Shown here: positions 19,857 to 28,995 of the stretch, one piece after another
Position numbering within the stretch: position 1 is the stretch's first letter
Layout of the letters: every line of letters starts with the position of its first letter
Source: Kiritimatiellia bacterium
GTDB taxonomy: Bacteria > Verrucomicrobiota > Kiritimatiellia > PWTM01
Assembly (NCBI GenBank): GCA_026417735.1
Contig: JAOACR010000020.1
Span: 148,595 to 212,594 of the forward strand
Reading direction: 5' to 3'
DNA: 64,000 nt
Notes under the pieces: model-generated
Told to the model about the DNA's origin: nothing
Database searches by the model: none
What the model saw: only the letters and a program-made list of their open reading frames with translations
Translations under genes and position numbers: made by a program

Positions 19857-20634
19857 GTTTCGCGCCCGAACGGCGCCTCATATGACGCGCAATCCGCCAA
19901 CCCACCACCAGCGGCCCCGCGCGCGAACCAACCGGTACCGCACCGATGCGGCGGTCGCGCAGCATCGCGACCAGCGATCCCGCCGGATCCTCGGGCGCCA
20001 GCGGCGAGCTGAACAGCGTCGCGTAGCTCGCAATCCTCCGTTCCTCGCCGGGATACTCCAGCGGATCCGACCCCGCCAACAGCCGCCCTTCTCGCGCCGC
20101 TGAGCGCCGCAACAGCCGCGGCATCGGCCAGCCGCGTGGCCGCAGCGAAGAGTCCACCAACATCAGTACGTCGCGCGGCCAACGCGCAAGCAGCGCGCGA
20201 ATCATGCGCCCACGGCGGCCCCACCACTTGCCCGGTGCCCACGGAATCAGCGCCGGCGCGCCCAGCTCCTCCAGTTGCTGCACCACTTCCGGCGACGGCC
20301 TGCCTTCGAGCGCATCATCCCGCACGCCGATCGCCAGAATCTCCAGCCGTTCCGCGGTGACAATCTGCTGCCCCCGCACAATCCAAATGCCTCCGCCCCT
20401 CGTCTCATCCGCGATCCACACCGCCCTGCCTTCCGAGGCCACGCGCGCCACCACCCATGGGCCACCACCACCCATCAGACGCTCGAACTCCCGGCACCCT
20501 GCCGCCTCGGTCCAGCACAACACCCTCGCCGCGGACGGTCCGCCCAGAGATTGCATACGGGGCACGATCTCGCACCACAGCGACGCCGGATCGTAGTAGC
20601 CGTGCCAGTGAACGTGCAGATCGACAATCGTCAC
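19846..20634 (-). CDS. PHP-like metal-dependent hydrolase of unknown substrate
   Basis: About 262 residues from the GTG at 20634, which places IVDLHVHWHGYYD at the N-terminus as expected for a PHP/amidohydrolase metal site. A longer frame to 20745 exists but would run through the perfect hairpin at 20672-20701, so the shorter form is preferred. Later phrases (APALIPWAPGKWWG, DVLMLVDSSLRPRGWPMP, AGSDPLEYPG) resemble the strand ends of a TIM-like barrel. Substrate unknown. Confidence 0.6.
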   Translation of the reverse strand: MTIVDLHVHWHGYYDPASLWCEIVPRMQSLGGPSAARVLCWTEAAGCREFERLMGGGGPWVVARVASEGRAVWIADETRGGGIWIVRGQQIVTAERLEILAIGVRDDALEGRPSPEVVQQLEELGAPALIPWAPGKWWGRRGRMIRALLARWPRDVLMLVDSSLRPRGWPMPRLLRRSAAREGRLLAGSDPLEYPGEERRIASYATLFSSPLAPEDPAGSLVAMLRDRRIGAVPVGSRAGPLVVGWRIARHMRRRSGAKREG

Positions 20635-20671
20635 AGCGCAGCCCGCGGATTCACCGCTCCCGGAACAGGCA

Positions 20672-20701
20672 ACCGGCGGGGCCGCGAGCGGCCCCGCCGG
20701 T
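20672..20701 (-). terminator. Perfect 12-bp inverted repeat, probable terminator of the isomerase gene
   Basis: ACCGGCGGGGCC and GGCCCCGCCGGT flank a 6-nt loop, 50 bases beyond the isomerase stop at 20751. On the minus strand the stem is followed by only a weak T-rich stretch (TTGCCTGTT), so it is a plausible but not classical Rho-independent terminator. Confidence 0.4.
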
Positions 20702-20750
20702 GCTGCGTCCCCCGACCGCCCGCTCGCGGTCGGCAGGCAAACCAATGACG

Positions 20751-21743
20751 TCAGCGCTCGAACGCGGCGTCAAACGCGACCGCGGAGGGCTTAAAGTCGA
20801 GCCGCTTCACGAACTCGCACGCCTCGCGCGCACCGTGCTCACGGTCCATACCCGAATCCTCCCACTCGACCGAGAGCGGCCCCTCATACTTGATCTCGTT
20901 CAGCGCGCGGATGATCGCTTCGAAGTCCACACTGCCACGGCCCAGGCTGCGGAAGTCCCAGTAACGTCGCGGGTCGCCGAACGGCAGGTGACCGCCAAAC
21001 ACGCCGGACAGCCGCGGCGTCTTCGCAACACCGACGTCCTTCATGTGAACGTGGAAGATGCGGTCCCGAAACCGGCGGATGAACTCGACGTAGTCCACAC
21101 CCTGATACGCGAGATGGCTGGGATCGAAGTTGAAGCCGAACGCGGGATGACCGCCGACCGCCTCGATCGCACGCTCCGCGCTCACGATGTCGAACGCGAT
21201 CTCCGTCGGATGCACCTCGAGAGCAAATTTCACCCCCGCCTTTTCGAAGGCATCGAGGATCGGCTTCCACCGTTTCCCGAAGTCCGCATAGCCGGCATCG
21301 ATCATCGACTGCGGCGTCGGCGGAAAGGCGTAGAGCAGATGCCAAATCGAAGAGCCGGTGAACCCGTTCACCACCTTCACTCCGAGCGCCGCGGCGGCCT
21401 TCGCGGTCGCGATCATCTCCTTCGCCGCGCGCTTGCGCACGCCCTCCGGATCTCCGTCGCCCCACACGTAGTCGGGCAGGATGCTCTTGTGGCGCTCGTC
21501 AATGCAGTCACACACCGCCTGCCCGACCAGGTGCGACGAGATTGCAAAGACCTTCAGCCCGTACTTGTCCAGCAGTTCGCGCTTCGCTTTGCAATAGGCC
21601 GCGTTCGCCTTCGCGACCTCGAAGTGGTCGCCCCAGCATGCCAGCTCCAGACCGTCGTACCCGAAGTCGCGCGCCTTCTGACACATCGTTTCCAACGTAA
21701 GGTCGGCCCACTGGCCGGTGAACAACGTGACCGGTCTTGCCAT
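20751..21743 (-). CDS. Sugar phosphate isomerase/epimerase (xylose isomerase-like TIM barrel)
   Basis: A 330-residue AP-endonuclease-2-family TIM barrel. Candidate metal ligands sit at strand ends: [45 protein letters not shown] and [13 protein letters not shown]. Members isomerise or epimerise sugars or inositols; the exact substrate cannot be read. GGAGAG before the ATG is a good ribosome site. It is preceded by its own promoter-like sequence and followed by a hairpin, so it is probably monocistronic. Base composition is slightly less GC-rich in wobble positions than its neighbours, which may mean high expression. Confidence 0.8.
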   Translation of the reverse strand: MARPVTLFTGQWADLTLETMCQKARDFGYDGLELACWGDHFEVAKANAAYCKAKRELLDKYGLKVFAISSHLVGQAVCDCIDERHKSILPDYVWGDGDPEGVRKRAAKEMIATAKAAAALGVKVVNGFTGSSIWHLLYAFPPTPQSMIDAGYADFGKRWKPILDAFEKAGVKFALEVHPTEIAFDIVSAERAIEAVGGHPAFGFNFDPSHLAYQGVDYVEFIRRFRDRIFHVHMKDVGVAKTPRLSGVFGGHLPFGDPRRYWDFRSLGRGSVDFEAIIRALNEIKYEGPLSVEWEDSGMDREHGAREACEFVKRLDFKPSAVAFDAAFER

Positions 21744-21791
21744 GAGAGCTCTCCTTTCCCTGCACGGGGCCCCGACGCCCCGTTGCCGTGC

Positions 21792-21821
21792 AGTCTACCT
21801 GAACGTTGTCAGCTCTCGCAA
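21792..21821 (-). promoter_or_regulatory. Candidate promoter of the isomerase gene
   Basis: On the minus strand TTGCGA (21816-21821), 18 nt, then TAGACT (21792-21797). The start codon is about 48 nt downstream of the -10 box with a Shine-Dalgarno sequence, so this would be a conventional leader. Confidence 0.4.
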
Positions 21822-21855
21822 CTCCGGCCCGCAACCGCTTCTGCCCTCGCGCCGC

Positions 21856-21884
21856 TTGCCCTTGCCGGCCGTTCCTGCTACGAA
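21856..21884 (+). promoter_or_regulatory. Candidate tRNA-Leu promoter
   Basis: TTGCCC (21856-21861), 17 nt, then TACGAA (21879-21884) with an extended TGC just before the -10 box. The tRNA begins 21 nt downstream. Confidence 0.3.
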
Positions 21885-21905
21885 GCGCCGCGGCGATCTG
21901 GCCCG

Positions 21906-21992
21906 GCCGGAGTGGCGGAATCGGCAGACGCAGCAGACTCAAAATCTGCCGCCCGCAAGGGCATGGGGGTTCGAGTCCCTCCTCCGGCACCA
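21906..21992 (+). tRNA. tRNA-Leu (anticodon CAA)
   Basis: Class II tRNA of 87 nt with genomically encoded CCA. The acceptor GCCGGAG pairs perfectly with CTCCGGC and the discriminator is A. The anticodon stem is GCAGA/TCTGC around the loop CTCAAAA, giving anticodon CAA (reads UUG). A long variable arm (about CGCCCGCAAGGGCAT) precedes the T arm with GGTTCGAGTCC. It lies 22 bases before rlmD on the same strand, so the two may be co-transcribed. Confidence 0.95.
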
Positions 21993-22014
21993 TCGTCCGC
22001 GGTAACGTCCCACC

Positions 22015-23328
22015 ATGTGCGTAGACACTTTCGAACCGCTCCGGGTGGTCCGCATCGAAAAGCTCGTCTTTGGCGGTGACGGTCTCGCCCACCTCGACGG
22101 TCAGGCCCTGTTCGTGCCGGCGGTGGCGCCCGGCGAAACGGTCGAAGTGCGCATCGTGGAACGCCGGTCGCACTACGCACGGGCGGTCGCGGTCAACATT
22201 CTGGACCCCTCACCCGCCCGCCGAACACCCCCCTGCCCGGTGTTTGGCCGCTGCGGCGGCTGCGACTGGCTGCACCTGGCGCCGGAAGCACAGATCGCGG
22301 CGAAACAAAACATCCTCAACGAAGTGTTCGCGCCGCTGCGGCTGCCTCCCGGAGCTCTGCGACCGATTGTGCCGGCAGACGAGACCCTCTGGTACCGAAA
22401 CAAACTCTCGTTCTCCGTCGGTGTGGTCGAGGGCCAGGCGGTCTGCGGTTTTCACGAGCGGAGATCCCCCGACCGACTCGTCACCGCCCGCCACTGCCTT
22501 CTGCAGTCCCCGGCCTCTCAGCGAGTGGTGGAAATCGTTGAGCGGACGCTGAACGAACGCCGACTGGGGCGCCGCCCGCGACCGGACCGCGTCACTGTTC
22601 GGGAGGGCCGCGCGACCGGCGATCGGCTGATCGCACTGCGCTGGGCGCGGGTTCCGCCGGACGCAGAGCGCTGGGCCGAGCACCTCGGCGCCGAAGCGAC
22701 CACCGTGGTGGCACTCGGCGGTGGCCCGCTTACGGCCAGTCCGCTCACCGGTACCGGCACGTTCCGGGAACGGCTCGGGTCGTTCGAATTCGAACTCGGC
22801 CCCAACCAGTTTTTCCAAACCCACACGCGACAGGCAGAGCGAATGATCGAGTGGATCGCCGCCCACGTCGCCGCGATGGGCGCGGACCGGATCGTCGAGC
22901 TCTACGCCGGCTGCGGTGCGATCACGCTGTTTCTTTCGCGTGCTGCACGCGAGGTCACCGCGGTCGAGTCCGACGCGGAGTCCGTCGCCACGGCCGCCCG
23001 CTGCGCACAGCGTCACGGTGTTCTCAACGTCCGGTGGATCTGCGGCGACGCAGCGCGGATCGCGCGCGAGCTGTCCCGTGAACTCGTCCCGGACACGGTC
23101 GTCGCCGATCCGCCCCGCGCTGGTCTGCCCGCGGACCTGCGCACGCTGCTCGCCGGCGGTTGGGGGCGCAGCTGTGTGCTGGTCTCCTGCCACCCCCCCG
23201 CGCTGCTGCGAGACCTGAGGACACTGCTCGACGCGGGCTGGCAGCTCCAGGAACTCCAACCGTTCGACATGTTTCCGCAGACCGGGCACATCGAGGTCGT
23301 CGCGCTGCTGGTGCGCCGCACCGAGTGA
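22015..23328 (+). CDS. 23S rRNA (uracil-C5)-methyltransferase, RlmD/RumA type
   Basis: A 437-residue SAM-dependent methyltransferase. An N-terminal TRAM domain (residues about 8-65) is followed by the Fe-S cysteine cluster CPVFGRCGGCDW and a later RHCLL. The SAM motif is ELYAGCGAITLFLS, then VVADPPRAGLP, and the catalytic Cys is in VLVSCHPPALLRD. Members methylate U1939 (RlmD) or U747 (RlmC) of 23S rRNA, or tRNA U54; which one cannot be decided by eye. Confidence 0.88.
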   Translation: MCVDTFEPLRVVRIEKLVFGGDGLAHLDGQALFVPAVAPGETVEVRIVERRSHYARAVAVNILDPSPARRTPPCPVFGRCGGCDWLHLAPEAQIAAKQNILNEVFAPLRLPPGALRPIVPADETLWYRNKLSFSVGVVEGQAVCGFHERRSPDRLVTARHCLLQSPASQRVVEIVERTLNERRLGRRPRPDRVTVREGRATGDRLIALRWARVPPDAERWAEHLGAEATTVVALGGGPLTASPLTGTGTFRERLGSFEFELGPNQFFQTHTRQAERMIEWIAAHVAAMGADRIVELYAGCGAITLFLSRAAREVTAVESDAESVATAARCAQRHGVLNVRWICGDAARIARELSRELVPDTVVADPPRAGLPADLRTLLAGGWGRSCVLVSCHPPALLRDLRTLLDAGWQLQELQPFDMFPQTGHIEVVALLVRRTE

Positions 23329-23362
23329 GCAGCCAGCATCCCGAAGGGAGCCGCGGGATCAC

Positions 23363-23391
23363 TTGCGGCGGCCGTCGGCGTTCTGTACCAT
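23363..23391 (+). promoter_or_regulatory. Candidate rpsB-tsf promoter
   Basis: TTGCGG (23363-23368), 17 nt, TACCAT (23386-23391), leaving a leader of about 120 nt before the rpsB start. I see no recognised ribosomal-protein leader fold in it. Confidence 0.35.
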
Positions 23392-23521
23392 ATGCCTTCA
23401 TCAGTTCCGCGTCGAAGTGGCCGGCCATCGCCGGCGGCGCGGAATGGAAGCGAGTTCCCCGGCGGTCCTCACCGGGGACAAAGCGGATTGGCCCTACGGG
23501 GCCCAGCCACTGGAGGATGAG

Positions 23522-24488
23522 ATGGACACGACTGCGCCGGCACCCAGAGTGCCGGTGGATCTGAAAACGTTGCTCGAAGCGGGCGTCCACTTCGGGCACC
23601 GCACCCGCCGATGGAATCCGAAGATGAAACCGTTCATCTTCGGCGAGCGCAACGGCATCTACGTGATCGACCTGGGCCAGACCCTGGAACGGCTCGCCGC
23701 GGCGCGGGAGTTTTTGCGCCAGACGGTCCGATCGGGTCGCCAGGTGCTGATGGTCGGGACCAAGAAACAGGCCCAAGAGCTGGTCCGACAGGCCGCCGAA
23801 TCGCTGAAGATGCCCTATGTCGTGAACCGGTGGCTGGGGGGCATGCTCACCAACAACCGGACGATCCGACAAAGCGTCGTGCGGATGCGCAAACTGGAGG
23901 AAATGGCCGCCAGCGGCGCACTGGACACGATGCCCAAAAAGGAGGCCGCGTCCGCCCGGCACGAGCTGGCCAAGCTCCAGAAAAGCCTCAGTGGTGTCGC
24001 CAACATGGAGCAGCTGCCGGGCGCCGTGCTGGTGGTGGACGTCTGCCGCGACGCGATCGCGGTCGCCGAGGCCAACCGGCTCGGCATCCCCGTCGTCGCG
24101 CTGGTGGACACCAACGCCGACCCCGATTTGGTCCAGTACCCAATTCCCGCCAACGACGACGCGATCCGGTCGATCCAGGTCATTCTAAACGACCTCGTCG
24201 CCGCCATGCGCGAAGGCCTCGAAGAGTTCGAGCGGGAGGAGGAGGAACGCCGTCGTCAGCGCGCGGCGGAGGAAGCCGAAGAGCGGGCCCGACAGGAGGC
24301 GGCCGAAAAAATGCGCCGTCAACGCGAGCGGGAGGAGCGCCGCCGTCGCGAAGAGGCGCTGGCGAAGGCGAAGGCTGCGGAGGTGGAAACGCTCCCTGCG
24401 CCGGACTCATCTGCGCCGCTCGCGCCCATGGTGGACTCCGCCCCTGAGGTGGATCTGCCCGGCCGGCTGCTGAAAGAGGTAAAGGACG

Positions 24489-24496
<8 letters not shown>
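23522..24496 (+). CDS. rpsB: 30S ribosomal protein S2 with long charged C-terminal extension
   Basis: 324 residues from the ATG at 23522, preceded by GGAGG at proper spacing; the frame is open further upstream but the S2 core begins here. Motifs are LLEAGVHFGHRTRRWNPKMK, IYVIDLGQT, YVVNRWLGGMLTN and VALVDTNADPDL. The universal core ends near residue 230. About 90 residues follow, first almost purely Glu/Arg/Ala (FEREEEERRRQRAAEEAEER and similar) and predicted as one long helix or coiled coil. Standard bacterial S2 is about 240-260 residues. The stop overlaps the tsf start. Confidence 0.95.
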
Positions 24497-25319
<823 letters not shown>

Positions 25320-25347
25320 CCTCCATCGCGGGGGTCCGCGACATTCC

Positions 25348-25923
25348 ATGAAGCCGGCCGGAACCGAGGGGCGAGTGCGGGTGCTGATACCCATTGCGGA
25401 CGGCACCGAGGAAATTGAGGCGGTCACCGCCGCGGATTTGCTCCGGCGCGCCGGCGCCGAAGTCTGCCTCGCGAGTGTTGACGGCGAAACCATCACCGCG
25501 GGCCGCGGAACGCGTATTGTCGCGGACGCCCGCTGGGCCGAGGTCCGTACCGACGAGTACGATGCGATCGTTGTGCCAGGCGGCGCGCGCGGCGTCGAGC
25601 GACTGGCCGCACACGCGGATCTGCTCGATGCGCTCCGCGCCGCGCACGAACGGAACCGATGGATCGGAGCAATCTGCGCCGGGCCGCTGGTGCTGGAGGC
25701 CGCAGGTATCCTCCACGGCCGCGCGGCGACCTGTCACCCGGCGGCCGCCTCTCGTCTGCGCTCGGCAATCCGCCGCGACGAGCCGGTTGTCGTGGATGGC
25801 CGGATCGTCACCAGCCAGGGCGTCGGAACCGCGGTCGCGTTCGGGCTGACGCTGATCGAATGCCTCTGCGGAGCAGAAACCGCCCGCCGCGTCGCATTGG
25901 ACATCGTCGCGCGTTGGCCGTAG
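25348..25923 (+). CDS. DJ-1/PfpI family protein
   Basis: 191 residues with the DJ-1/YajL fold: VLIPIADGTEEIEAVTAADLL near the N-terminus (the conserved acidic residue in GTEEIE), AIVVPGG, and the nucleophile-elbow Cys in GAICAGPLVLE, followed by ATCHP. Members are redox-stress chaperones or glyoxalase/deglycase-type enzymes. It lies 28 bases after tsf on the same strand and may be read through from that operon. Confidence 0.88.
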   Translation: MKPAGTEGRVRVLIPIADGTEEIEAVTAADLLRRAGAEVCLASVDGETITAGRGTRIVADARWAEVRTDEYDAIVVPGGARGVERLAAHADLLDALRAAHERNRWIGAICAGPLVLEAAGILHGRAATCHPAAASRLRSAIRRDEPVVVDGRIVTSQGVGTAVAFGLTLIECLCGAETARRVALDIVARWP

Positions 25924-25975
25924 CGCTGGCCCCGTCGCCCCCCAACCAGGTCCTCGCGACGGGTCGCTGCCCTCC

Positions 25976-26457
25976 TCAGACGTGGCGGCGGCGCGCCCGA
26001 ATCAGCCCTCCCCCGCCGCTCCCCGAAACACCGAAGCGAATCTCAACGCGAGCAGATCGATCCGGTGAAACGTTGGCCGCACCAAGGGCTGGCTGACCAT
26101 TGATCCGCACCTCCCTCACCGGCCAGCCAACGCCGTCGCTGCACACCACCACCGCCAAGGGCGACTTGTGACCGCTCGGCATCAGCGCGACCACCGCCGA
26201 GTTCCTTTCCATACGTTCTTGTGCGGATCGTCCCGCAGACCAATGCAGACCTGAAGCTCCGGCGGCGCTCAGCGGAAAGCTACCGGTTCGAATTCGACGG
26301 AAACGCCATCTGGCGGAAGCGGCGGCAAGCGGCACAGAAGGAGCCTGACCGCCGGCGACTGCGCCAACGACAACGGAACTGGAGCGATGCCGAGCACAAG
26401 CACGGCCTCCCAGATCTGAAGGAAGCGCCCAAGCAAAGCCTCCATTTCGATATTCAC
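25976..26457 (-). pseudogene. Decayed gene for a small exported protein (two or more frameshifts)
   Basis: The minus strand opens with GTG at 26457, overlapping the stop of the upstream relic (GTGA), and encodes a signal-peptide-like start (WEAVLVLGIAPVPLSLAQSP) that hits a stop after 62 codons. Protein-like sequence continues in a second frame (PPELQVCIGLRDDPHKNVW) and then in a third (SAVVALMPSGHKSPLAVVV, then VREVRINGQPALGAANV) up to a stop at 25976. I cannot name the family. It reads as a frameshifted secreted protein rather than a live gene, though sequencing error is possible. Confidence 0.4.
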
Positions 26458-27155
26458 GAGCGATGATCATCGAGCAGGCGTTTCAGCCGCCGCTGCCTGC
26501 CCACATCCTCGGTCTTGGCCCACTGATTTGGCAACTGACCGGCATCCATCACGAGGTCACACAGCCGAACGCCATGCCGACCACGATCCTACTCCGGGCA
26601 GAAGAACCGTGGATCACAAACGCTGTGGTACCCAGACCGACTTTGTGCGGCGCCCGCATCGGGCCGAATATCGCCGCAGACCTTCCTGCGCGACGGATCC
26701 CGCAGCTGTCACACAAGCCTCGCCCCCGGAACATGAGCCGGCCGGGGCAGCACCGCAGGTCCAACGAGCGACCGATTCCTCCCGCCCAACCGCCCGACCC
26801 AGCCGGCAGCAGCCACCCTCGGTGGCGCTCTTCTGGCAGCCGCTTCATCTCCACGCCGTGTTGGCTCAACTGATCACTGTTCTCACCGGTCACAACGCCG
26901 CCCAGGGGGTCCGGGATCCACAAAGCACATCGCCGCAAAGCACGCATGGACGACGTCCCTCGCCCGCTCCGAACTCGGAGCCTCAAAGCGGCAAACATGG
27001 CTCTCCAACGAAACGCAAGCGGCAACAACTTCGGTGCGTCTTCCCTTCGCCTCCGACACCCGGGCGGCAACGGCCCCCTCACCTCCCTTCTGCGGTCCCA
27101 CTAGCCACAGACCCGGCACTCGCCATTCGCGGCGGCACGTTTCCGGAAGAAGCAT
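26454..27155 (-). pseudogene. Decayed coding sequence, family not recognised
   Basis: Minus-strand protein-like fragments occur in changing frames: 27155-26883 (TEVVAACVSLESHVCRFEAP), a middle part near 26600-26880, and a C-terminal piece ending at 26454 (GQLPNQWAKTEDVGRQRRLK). Several stops and frame changes separate them. Base composition is visibly less GC-rich than in neighbouring genes. The 3' end overlaps the next relic in GTGA fashion, as in a real operon. Confidence 0.35.
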
Positions 27156-27182
27156 TGACGGGGACTGTCGAGAACCTAGAAT
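27155..27182 (+). promoter_or_regulatory. Strong candidate promoter of the symporter/sialidase/lyase run
   Basis: TTGACG (27155-27160), 16 nt, TAGAAT (27177-27182): five of six consensus bases in each box. The symporter start is about 175 nt downstream. A GTG-started 59-codon frame begins 7 nt after the -10 box (27190-27369), the spacing seen at other leaderless genes here, but its sequence does not look like a protein. Confidence 0.5.
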
Positions 27183-27358
27183 GCCTGCGGTGACCCGGCC
27201 GGTACGCCAGTGCCCCGCCGAAAGGAGTCATCCGCCAGCTCCATTCGTGTGCGGTGCGCGCGGTCGCTTCAGACCCCGCCGGCCTCGGGCCCTGCGGTCA
27301 ATCAACGGAGAGCCATGCGGCAGGCCCCTGCACCGCGCGCCGAAGCGGAGCAACCGGC

Positions 27359-28939
27359 ATGAGGGGTAGCTGGAGCGGCGCGGACTCGGCCGTAGTGCTT
27401 GTCTATTTCACCGCGACGCTCACGATCGGATTGGCGCTGGGACGGACCAATCGGACCGCCGAAGGCTTCACGGTGGGAGAGCGGTCGCTGCCGGGGTGGG
27501 TGTGTGGTCTCTCGATCTTCGCGACCTTTCTCAGCAGCATCAGTTTTCTCGCAATTCCCGGTGGCGCATTCGCCCGAGACTGGAGCTGGTTCGTCTTCTC
27601 GCTCACGCTGCCGCCGGTGACCTGGCTGGCGGTGCGCGTTTTCCTCCCGCTGTATCGGCGCAGCGGCGAAATCTCCGCTTACGCGCTGCTCGAACGGCGG
27701 TTCGGCCCCTGGGCCCGGTGGTATGCGGACACCTTTTATCTTCTCACCCAGCTGGCGCGAATGGGCACCGTGCTCTATTTGATGGCGATGTCCGCAGCCA
27801 TGCTGGCCGATTGGGACATCCGCACAGTCATTCTCGCCACCGGCGGAATTGTCACCGCCTACGCATTTGTGGGCGGTCTGGTCGCCGTGGTCTGGACCGA
27901 TGCGCTGCAGGCGCTGGTCTTGATCGTCGGCGCGCTCGTCGCACTCATCCTGCTGCTGACAGACCTGCCGGAGGGCCCTGCCCAAGTGCTGCGCCACGCG
28001 CTGGCGCACCGCAAGCTCTCCCTTGGCAGCCTCGACCCCAGCACGTGGTCCGCCCCGACGTTCTGGGTCGTTCTGCTGCACGGGCTGGCGATCAATCTGC
28101 AAAATTTCGGCATCGACCAGAACTACGTGCAACGTTACCTCGCCCCCCGGTCCGACCGTGAGGCTCGTCGCGGGGTGTGGCTCGGCGGGCTGCTCTATGT
28201 GCCGGTGAGCGCCACGCTACTGTTGATCGGCACCTCCCTGCACGCGTGGTACCACGCACACCCCGCCGAGCTTGCCGGGCTTCGCGCCGCAACCGCAGCC
28301 CAGCGCGCAGCCTCAACCGCAGAACCCATCGACCCCGCGCAGCTCGACGATGTCGACCTGGGTGATCGCGCATTTCCGCATTTCATCGCCACCCGGCTGC
28401 CGCACGGGCTTGCCGGCCTGCTCGTCGCCGCCATCCTGGCCGCCGGTATGAGCACCGTGTCGACCTCGCTCAACTCGTCCGCCACGTTGCTGGTGACCGA
28501 TCTCTATCAGCGGCTCCTGCGGCCCAACGCCGACGACCCGGCCCGCCTGCGGACGCTGCACGCGGCCACGCTGGCCGTCGGTACCCTCGGCACCGGCGCC
28601 GCGCTGCTGATGGTCAACGCTCGCGGCGCGCTCGATGCGTGGTGGAAACTCGCCAGCGCGTTCAGCGGCGGCCTCGGCGGCCTGTTTCTGTTGGGCGTGC
28701 TCTCCCGCCGGGCGGGCTCCCGCAGCGCGGCCGCGGCGGTCGCGCTGGGCGTGCTCGCGATCGCGTGGATGACATGGTCGCCCACCTGGCCAGAACCGCT
28801 CGCCCGCTGGCGCTCGCCGCTCCATCCCTACCTCACCGTCGCGGTCGCGACCGCGGTGATTCTGATCTTCGGCATGCTGTTCGGCCGCTTCGAGTCGCGC
28901 CCTCGCACAGCTAGCTCAACCCGGGGGGACCCGCCTTGA
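27359..28939 (+). CDS. Sodium:solute symporter family protein (SSS)
   Basis: A 526-residue transporter with about 13 hydrophobic segments. The ATG at 27359 places the first helix (SAVVLVYFTATLTIGLALG) at the N-terminus; the frame is open to 27254 upstream. Family features are EGFTVGERSLPGWV, FLSSISFLAIPGGAFA, and the conserved NFGIDQNYVQRYLA motif typical of SLC5-like members that import sugars, sialic acid or similar solutes with Na+. Its stop overlaps the first possible start of the sialidase gene. The neighbouring lyase suggests an acylated sugar-acid substrate (inference). Confidence 0.88.
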   Translation: MRGSWSGADSAVVLVYFTATLTIGLALGRTNRTAEGFTVGERSLPGWVCGLSIFATFLSSISFLAIPGGAFARDWSWFVFSLTLPPVTWLAVRVFLPLYRRSGEISAYALLERRFGPWARWYADTFYLLTQLARMGTVLYLMAMSAAMLADWDIRTVILATGGIVTAYAFVGGLVAVVWTDALQALVLIVGALVALILLLTDLPEGPAQVLRHALAHRKLSLGSLDPSTWSAPTFWVVLLHGLAINLQNFGIDQNYVQRYLAPRSDREARRGVWLGGLLYVPVSATLLLIGTSLHAWYHAHPAELAGLRAATAAQRAASTAEPIDPAQLDDVDLGDRAFPHFIATRLPHGLAGLLVAAILAAGMSTVSTSLNSSATLLVTDLYQRLLRPNADDPARLRTLHAATLAVGTLGTGAALLMVNARGALDAWWKLASAFSGGLGGLFLLGVLSRRAGSRSAAAAVALGVLAIAWMTWSPTWPEPLARWRSPLHPYLTVAVATAVILIFGMLFGRFESRPRTASSTRGDPP

Positions 28940-28995
28940 TCACTGCTACGCCCGCGCTCGAAAACGTCTCCGCGCCGTCCCGGGCGCCAGAAGCC

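Noticed and set aside
20635..20745. N-terminal extension of the PHP-like protein
   Set aside because: It would translate through a perfect 12-bp hairpin and adds no conserved sequence before the metal-binding motif.
26528..27193. 221-codon + strand open frame
   Set aside because: Composition is Pro/Arg/His-rich with no protein-like pattern; it is the shadow of the decayed minus-strand coding sequence.
27190..27369. Leaderless 59-codon frame before the symporter
   Set aside because: Spacing to the -10 box fits the local pattern, but the Arg/Pro-rich sequence does not look like a protein and has no attenuator-like hairpin.
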